A stretch of 15,420 nt of DNA. Source: Acephala macrosclerotiorum. Lineage: Eukaryota > Ascomycota > Leotiomycetes > Helotiales > Mollisiaceae. Under the pieces are notes generated by a model. That model worked only from the letters and a program-made list of their open reading frames with translations. It was not told the DNA's origin and made no database searches. The first letter of the stretch is position 1. Every line of letters begins with the position of its first letter. The translations under genes were made by a program, and so were the position numbers. Below, one piece after another: positions 9,475 through 15,420 of this stretch. The DNA lies in contig MU119859.1 in the NCBI GenBank assembly GCA_014904845.1, positions 1 through 15,420 on the forward strand. The letters run 5' to 3'.

Positions 9475-9654
9475 ATAATTGAAAACTCTACGTCGATCGA
9501 CATTATCGAAAACAGTTTGTCTTTCAAGTCTTCGGCCGCACTAGCAATCACATCGAGGCTCCACGATGCCGAATATGAGACTAATGTAGATGTTATACAT
9601 AAGTTGAAAAATTTGCCGAGGAATCTCCTGCCGTTCGCTCATTGGGTATCATGA
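9475..9654 (+). pseudogene. Open-frame remnant just right of the AT-rich block
   Basis: Composition returns to normal at about 9481. A frame from the stop at 9472-9474 stays open for 59 codons to TGA at 9652-9654, with no ATG at its start. It includes ENSLSFKSSAALAITS, AEYETNVDVIHKLKN and LPRNLLPFAHWVS. No domain is recognised. Strand and position make it a candidate for the 3' end of the F-box-like gene interrupted at 8092, but an open frame of this size can also arise by chance. Confidence 0.3.
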
Positions 9655-10350
9655 ATCAATTTTCACCCTCTTGTGCATCGCATTCGGTTAGTAAGCTTGC
9701 CGCTCGCGCTCAGGCGCTAATCACCCTCAGCTCGGTCACCTGGGTAGCCCCTGAGCACCTAGGGCATTCCGCCATGTGATTCTGCCTTCCAGTTTCTTAG
9801 CTAATCAGACTTGGTCTGACCTAATGTTCCCATATATCAAATCCGTCGGGTTTTGACGAGATGTTCTGGGAGCCTAAACAAGCTCTGAAGGATCCCAAAG
9901 TAGACACCTAAAATTAACGAGACAGGCCGGCGAAAGATCAGTGCTCGATCTAGAGACAATAGAAGGGACACGCGAGAGTGTATAAATATCACCACCTTTT
10001 CCCTCTTTGTGTGCCCGAAAACGATATTTCTTGTCTTGATTATGATTTTGAAGACAACAGAGGCAGGCGGGGATGGGTTATAGGCAAGGGACTTCATGGG
10101 TCTCGCTGCCTTTCTTGCTAGGATTAAGCACAGGCAGAAGTATAGATTGTTCAGAGATAACTCGCTGTTGGTGGGCTATTGATTGTTTGTATTAATTGCT
10201 GTGCAAAGCTGGAGCTGCATTATAAAGCAGATCAGATTGAGTATATCTTCAGTCTCAGAGTGAGCGCTATTCTCATTTCCGAATTTGCTACAATCTAACG
10301 TTCGAGCCAATATAAGCAGAGAAGTAATGCCACATACGTTGAAGCTGTGA
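9655..10350. other. Intergenic region downstream of the kinase-TPR gene
   Basis: No gene was recognised in this 696-nt stretch. A small perfect hairpin lies at 9805-9819 (TCAGAC, TTG loop, GTCTGA). A minus-strand ORF at 9837-10097 has no domain and begins in ordinary spacer. The right end is the 3' flank of the minus-strand kinase-TPR gene. Confidence 0.5.
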
Positions 10351-13300
10351 CTATTTCAAGATAAGTGCTCGCTCCGCCCTTTCTACAATAGCTCCTGCTT
10401 CATCCATTCTCCCCATCTGAGCATAAGCATACCCGAGATATGCCAGGTCGTCCCCACTTCCAACGTCGCTGCCTCTTGAATTCTTTCTCCTGGCCTCGAT
10501 TGCCTCTTCATAACATCCTACTGACTCACCCCACATCTCCATATTGCAGTACGTGGCCCCGAGACTGGATGCTGCCAAAATTGTATCTGGGTCTTGTAGG
10601 CCAAGCTGCACCTTCCTCGTTTCCAAAATCTCTCTTTCCAGGACCTCGCATTCCTTCCACCGATCCTGCTTCGAGTAGATGGAGGCGAGTTGTGTCATGT
10701 ATTTGAGAGTATCGAGGTGAGTACGTCCTAATTTTAAAAGAGCATCCGCGACGACTTCTTTAGATATCCCTTCAGCGTCTGAGAGTCGTCCTTGTTGGGC
10801 AACACAAAATGCAAGGTTGCCTCTATACACTAGCGTCTCAGGGTGGTCGACGCCTAGAACATTCGATAGGCCTCCGACTGCCTGAGTCAACGGTCTCTCA
10901 GCTTCGACCCACTTCTCCATTCCCAAGATGGCTGTGGAAAGCTCTCCAATGGATAGGTATGTGTCTGGATGCTTTGACCCGAGCGATTTCTCGGTCACTT
11001 CGCTCACTTGGGTTAGGAGATTGATAGCCTCCTCGAATTTCTGCCCCTTTGATAGACAAGCTGCCAAATTATTGACCACAATCAGAGTGTCAGGGTGCTC
11101 CGGCCCTAGTACTGTCATGCAAAGATCTACCACCTCACGGCTCTGATTCTCGGCCTCTTTCCCTCGACCCTGGTTCAACATAACAGCCGAATGAGAAGCC
11201 GTGTACATCAGCGTGTCATGGTGAGTTAGCCAAGGACTCTAACGCTTTCTTGCCTGACCCTAATGAGTAACTCTTCCGCGTCGCTGAACCTCCCCTGGTG
11301 CATGAAAACAGTCGCTAGTTTTGCTTTACTCTTAATAGTATCGCGGTGGTTGGATCCGAGAACTCTCTTCTGCTTCGTCAAAACATCTTCGTAAAGAGCT
11401 TCAGCCTCCTGGAAATTTCCTAGGCTAAGGTGGGCCATTGCCTGAAGTCCAATACTTGTGGTGGTAATAGGATGACTTGCCCCCAGCCCCTTTTCAAGTC
11501 TACTACTTGCGTCTTGCATCATATCTATGCAGTGTCTCGACCTGCCAGACAAGAAAAACGTGCATGCTAGATTAGCAAGTGAAATGGCATGATTTAGGCT
11601 TTCGGACTTTCCTTTTTCATTCCAGGATTCATGGAGAGCAGCGCTCAGATTCTGTGCCTCTTGGAACTCGCCCAGCTTCAGATGCGACGTTACCAAAGCT
11701 TTGAGACATTTCAAGTATTGCTCGTCATCTCTCCCATAGGCAGCCCCAGCGATTTGGACCATTTTCAGTCTTAACCGTTTGGACATTTGAAATTCCCCAA
11801 GCTCATCCATGATATCGGCTGCCGTACGACTGACAGCCAAAGGTATGCAATGAGCCTCGCCAAATGCCTTCGCCATATTTCTTGCTTCTCTTTCGTAAAC
11901 TCTTAAGACGTTGTCTAAGTCTTTTTCGTATCGGAGTCGGTACACTGGTGCAAGTTCTGACGGCCCTATTACTATCCAACTTCTTGGCTTGCTTTCGATG
12001 CTAGGTTTATCTCGTCTAAAAACTTCTTCGTAGTTGAAGTCGGCGTCACCGCATCGTCCAAGCCAGTACTGGCTAAGCTTCTCGTTGGCGTCTACTCCAA
12101 ATCCGATCGAATAACAGTAGCTCATCTGAAACGCGAGGTTCGGAGCATATATGGCCCTCGTTCTCTGTTGGTATATCGTCTCAATACTATTCTTGATTTG
12201 GGCTCTCAACTCATAATCTGCATGTATAAAGTCTAAAAGATTCTTAGAAATCTGGTGAAACATGTGTCAGTCTCGTGAAGTAGACCAAGTTCGAGGATCG
12301 GAGATTACCTGAAAATAGAGGTAAGCCTCATCCATGTTTAAGACTTCGGGTTTAAATGTCTCTGATCGTTCGTTTATAGTCCTGCATAGCTTAGTTTGAG
12401 GTGTTTACATTCCATCCGCAATACATACAGGTTTGGCACCAATAGGGAAAGCAGTTCTTGAATATCGGCTGTTCGATCTGTGGGCTCCCGAGCGAGGGTT
12501 TCTTGGAAGAAGCGTACAAGGTTTTGTGCTTGTTTGTTGCTGATCTGCGGCATTCGGCCGATGCACTCCTCAGATACACGCACCAGCTTGCCCGTCGACT
12601 TCCAACTCTCCAGTGATGACTCGGGTGTGCCCACTGGCAATGAGGCGAAGGCAAGAGGCTGATATTGCCCAGTTCCCGACTCCCTAATGTCATTTGAGAA
12701 AAGTAGCCACAAGAATACCAGACCAAAACAGTACACATCCATAAGTTTGGCTTGGGATATGCTAATGCCATGGTAAGTGTGTTCTGGGGCGTTCCAGGGC
12801 CTAGACTTCGGAAGAAATATCTCTGCGACAGATGCGTTATTGATGGCTGAATACCCAAAGTCCGTTATCTTTGCAGTAGTGTGTCCAGTTTCATCTTTGA
12901 AAACAAGTATATTCTGAGGCTTGATGTCCCCATGGATGATTCCTGAATTCGCTTAGCCATTTTGTTTCTTGTAGTATTCTAAATGGAAACAAACCAGAGT
13001 TGTGCAGAGCCAAGAAGCCCCCGCCTACCTGAACATACAGCTGCAATTTTTGGTCCATGGACAAGCCCTTTCCCTCCGGTGTTTCCATGAACTGACCCAT
13101 GTCCCACTGCGCCTTCTCGAAGACGAGGACAGGAGCAATGTCTTGTGTGTGGCGGTCAACCTCCCAACAAACCCCCTCAAGGTCTACTATGTTAGAATGT
13201 CTCGAAATAAGCGGTTGCGACAAGATCTCAATTTCCGCCGTTAAACTCTCAAATCTTTCCGCTGGGTCGTCGGTTCGGCGGAATCGTTTGAACGCCAGGC

Positions 13301-13538
13301 ATCTCGCCGCTGTCACTATTGACTGGCTAAGTGTTGCCGATCCGCCTTCCCCTAAAGATTCAAGGCCAGGATGCCACGAAATTGGGAGAATACGGACTTG
13401 GAACTTTTGGACTGAAGCGAGAAATGTGATGAGATTTGGCTCCCAGCGACCCTTCGCGTGCGAAGGAGTTGCGCTGAACACGCCGGGCGGTTGCCAACCA
13501 CCCTTGAGCAAGTTGGGGCCTAGACGGTTTGAGAACAT
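10351..13538 (-). CDS. Protein kinase with Sel1-like and tetratricopeptide repeats, frameshifted
   Basis: Exons are 13538..12995, 12942..12429, 12381..12309 and 12251..10351, with introns of 52, 47 and 57 nt and GTTTGT, GTATGT and GTAATC donors. The kinase domain has the glycine loop LGEGGSAT (62-69), ATP lysine Lys84 (LAFKRF), Glu102 (AEIEIL), catalytic HGDIKPQN (185-192), DFG (209-211), APE (233-235) and DVYCFG (250-255). All catalytic residues are kept, with HGD in place of HRD. Next come a Sel1-like motif (AFQMSYCYSIGFGV) and TPRs of about 42 residues, each ending in LG..HPDTL-like signatures such as LGPEHPDTL; eight such signatures are seen. This TPR type is common in fungal NLR-like proteins, but no nucleotide-binding domain is present. 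One missing base near 11230 gives TAA at 11228-11226. The protein is 718 residues as written, or about 1010 if the frame is bridged. Confidence 0.85.
11226..11231 (-). other. Single-base frameshift inside the TPR array
   Basis: The upstream frame reads ...RVRQESVRVLG then TAA. The next frame resumes at once with LTHHDTLMYTASH, which is the expected second half of the LG..H.DTL repeat signature. One base is missing in the codon after Leu, between 11229 and 11231. No GT...AG intron fits the junction. It is either a real inactivating mutation or a sequence error. Confidence 0.8.
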
Positions 13539-14051
13539 GCTCCCAAGATGCTCGTTAGACTTTTCCTTAAAGCGCGTGATGTGGTAGTTGAAAAAGCTCT
13601 TAGCCTTGTTACGAGTGATTATGTGGCCAGTGTGTCATGGGTCGGTGTCGGTCAAACTGCTTTATGAAAGTCACGTGGAAGAATTATATTGACAATTTTT
13701 ATTGAAACAGAAGCAAAGTAAAAAGTCTTTGAATTAGGAAGAATAGTCTCAGAGGAAATCGAAGTGCCACGGGTATGTAGTCACATGACATAATCCATGT
13801 GATTTAAAGCTGAAACAAACTCACGTGGTTAACATTTTTGGTGCCCAAGGCAACAAACTCGTATTTTCATCGTCCGACTCCAACCAGCGATAATTATTAA
13901 ATCTTCCACGCTTACGCTAGTCCAACCCGCGACTGTAGCATATCAAGACACAACCAGGATATTGCCCACTAAGTAAATACCTCCTGGATCTGTATGTCCA
14001 GTCGACAAGTTGACATAACATGAATCTCAGGCCACCAACCTCTACGCCGTC
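13539..14051. promoter_or_regulatory. Divergent promoter between kinase-TPR gene and micro-gene, E-box rich
   Basis: The two genes point away from each other across 513 nt. CACGTG E-boxes lie at 13672-13677 and 13822-13827. Between them a perfect 7-bp inverted repeat, TCACATG at 13781-13787 and CATGTGA at 13796-13802, places two CACATG half-site variants back to back. Such sites are typically bound by bHLH factors. A possible 5'-UTR intron acceptor (CTCAG at 14026-14030) precedes the micro-gene. Confidence 0.5.
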
Positions 14052-14373
14052 ATGGCGAGCACGATTATTAAAACTCGATATATTATTCACCACAAAATGG
14101 TTTCTCTCTTGAACTCACTGTTTGGATCCATCGGATGGAGCACTGAGGTATACTCGCCTTTGCTAACTCAGTTTTGATTATTAAGCTAACTTTGGATGCG
14201 CGTTAGATCAGTGGTGAAGACACTCTTATTAATGCGTCGAGGGAGCTCACGAAGGTACGGAAACTATTTTTACCTGGATGCAATGACTTATACATATCTT
14301 GTTGCGAGGAACTAACTAAAACTGGCCATTGATTCAGGAAGAAAAGGATTCTATTCAAGACTTAGACGATTGA
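14052..14373 (+). CDS. Small three-exon gene of unknown function
   Basis: join(14052..14147,14207..14254,14338..14373) encodes 59 residues; using the second in-frame ATG at 14097 gives 44. Both introns (59 and 83 nt) are phase 0 and canonical: GTATAC...GTTAG with GCTAAC branch, and GTACGG...TTCAG with ACTAAC branch. The product from the second ATG starts MVSLLNSLFGSIGWSTE, a hydrophobic, possibly amphipathic helix. It then continues ISGEDTLINASRELTK and EEKDSIQDLDD, which are polar and acidic. No family is recognised. The orderly splice structure argues that it is a real gene despite its size. It is divergent from the kinase-TPR gene and convergent with the membrane protein gene to its right. 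Further coding exons upstream cannot be excluded. Confidence 0.55.
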
Positions 14374-14847
14374 GTGGTAGCAGTTTTCGGCCAGCTCTAA
14401 GCTAAGAAATACTAGTTTCATATTAATTTAGTATTCTATATTCGGTCATTCAATCGAGATCTGCTATAAAGCACGAAGATACATAATAGAAGAGTTATAA
14501 CCACGAACTATATCGATGATTTTGTAATAACAAAAGTCGTTTTATGATTATTGTTTTAATTAACGTTTTATTATACTTTTTTATTTAATAAAAAAAAACT
14601 ATTTTTTGGTATTTATCCGTTTTAGTGTTTACATTTGTTATATTTTTTGTTTTACGTATTAAACAAGAAAATACTTAATAATTTCTACTGCTTGTTCGTG
14701 GGATACTAAGTTAATACTTTTATTTTCTTCGCGCGTTTTAATACTATAGGAAAATCAAACGAACTAAGGATCCGATCGTAGCCATTATGATATACTTTAT
14801 TATTTATAATATAGAGGTCTTGTATACCTGTATTAGTTTCTAATCCA
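14374..14847. other. Convergent intergenic spacer, AT-rich in the middle
   Basis: This 474-nt gap separates the 3' ends of the micro-gene and the membrane protein gene. About 14520-14720 is AT-rich with runs of T and A but keeps non-CpG C and G, unlike the block at 8.1-9.5 kb. No gene was recognised. Confidence 0.5.
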
Positions 14848-15420
14848 TCAAGCAATTTTGTCGTGATTAACGGACGCCTGCCTCTTCTTCCTCATTATCG
14901 CTACAAATACGCAGAGCGCAGTGAGGGCCGCGAGGAATACAGCGACAGCAAAGAGTAGCCAAACTTCCTTTTTAATGTTTATCGCCAGTCCACCAGAGTT
15001 GCCGAACTCAACGAATTGGGTGCTGAAGAATGACTACAAATCCGTGATTAGTAGACCAATGGCAATTTCGGTAGAGATATGCGTACTGTTGCGAGACTTG
15101 CTGGCAAGTAGAAAATGGCAATAAATGTGGCGAGCTTGACGGCTTTAGAATCCAACGCGGCTTGGGTGAGAATTGCCAACATTGCGATACTGTTGCAATT
15201 AGCAGCATCGTCATTGCGAAAGCCTAGCACTTTCACGACCTAAAAAAAGGTCTAGCTCAGTCACAAATTTCCCAGGGATGCGGAGCAGCAACTCTCTTAC
15301 CAGAGTGCGAGTATGTTCCCCGTGTCGCATACTACGTACAGGCCCTTTTAATTGTCTAGCGAGTCCGAAAACAGCTCTTCGGCCGTGGAGTGACGTCGTG
15401 CATCAGCCAATCAGACCACC
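14848..15420 (-). CDS. C-terminal part of a two-helix membrane protein, CorA-like, partial
   Basis: The 3' exons are complement(14848..15033), complement(15087..15239) and an exon ending at 15301. Introns are 53 nt (GTACGC...TTGTAG, branch CTAAT) and 61 nt (GTAAGA...TTTTTTTAG). They encode RNDDAANCNSIAMLAILTQA, then LATFIAIFYLPASLATSFFS as a first membrane helix, a short loop (TQFVEFGNSGGLAINIKKEV), a second helix WLLFAVAVFLAALTALCVF, and a basic tail ending in KIA. This 'D....I..LT...LPA...ATFFS' pattern before two closely spaced helices is that of the CorA-like Mg2+ transporter C terminus found on many fungal proteins of varied function. An in-frame stop at 15405-15403 shows that another intron or the start lies within 15301-15402; an ATG at 15330-15328 would give a 122-residue protein, but a longer gene is likelier. 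Transport activity cannot be claimed. Confidence 0.7.

Noticed and set aside
9837..10097. 86-codon minus-strand ORF downstream of the kinase gene
   Set aside because: No recognisable motif, no splice structure and ordinary spacer composition; a chance ORF of this size is expected.
11200..11260. Intron explaining the break in the TPR frame
   Set aside because: No GT...AG pair of usable length fits, and the repeat signature continues without any missing residues once one base is allowed for.
12374..12428. Kinase exon reading on to a stop at 12374 (ending SYAGL), or a 27-nt intron starting at a later GTAAAC
   Set aside because: 27 nt is too short for a fungal intron, and the alternative T-GA join gives a stop. 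The GTATGT donor at 12428 with CTAAGC branch and TGCAG acceptor gives a 47-nt intron and keeps the frame into the TPR exon.
13099..13587. 162-codon plus-strand ORF
   Set aside because: It lies antisense to kinase exon 1, whose catalytic motifs are clear on the other strand.
1..15420. CRISPR arrays, tRNA or rRNA genes
   Set aside because: No regularly spaced direct repeats, cloverleaf-like segments or rRNA signatures were seen on either strand, and a fungal genome would not carry CRISPR arrays.

Overview
The window looks like nuclear DNA of a filamentous ascomycete (Pezizomycotina). Genes are split by short introns of about 43-83 nt with GT...AG ends and CTAAC/CTGAC-type branch sites. There is one very AT-rich, repeat-induced-point-mutation (RIP)-like block, and the gene content is fungal. 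All gene models below were spliced by hand from the sequence. The order or species cannot be named from this evidence.

Layout. 1-257 (-): 5' part of an unrecognised ORF with a possible helix-turn-helix, running off the left edge. 1046-1994 (-): proteasome beta1 subunit (PRE3), six exons. 2587-3220 (-): ER sulfhydryl oxidase ERV2, two exons. 3722-4980 (+): branched-chain aminotransferase, three exons, divergent from ERV2. 5783-6906 (+): BTB/POZ protein, two exons. 7338-7644 (+): truncated BTB paralogue keeping the same intron position. 7808-8092 (+): F-box-like fragment ending at a C11-G3-C10 tract. About 8124-9474: extremely AT-rich block whose few remaining G and C lie almost only in CpG. 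9475-9654 (+): short open frame that may be a leftover of the interrupted gene. 10351-13538 (-): about 1000-residue protein kinase with TPR repeats, broken by a one-base frameshift near 11230. 14052-14373 (+): tiny three-exon gene divergent from the kinase gene. 14848-15420 (-): C-terminal part of a two-helix membrane protein of CorA-like type, running to the right edge.

The left 5 kb (PRE3, ERV2, BCAT) is ordinary conserved housekeeping DNA. From about 5.8 kb rightwards the window is accessory in character: BTB paralogues, broken genes, a hypermutated block, a repeat-rich kinase-TPR gene and a micro-gene.

The best candidates for something undescribed are two. One is the divergent pair of kinase-TPR gene and 44-59-residue micro-gene, which share an E-box-rich promoter; this may be a signalling or allorecognition-like module, but that is inference. 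The other is the CpG-sparing mutation pattern of the AT block, which is directly visible.
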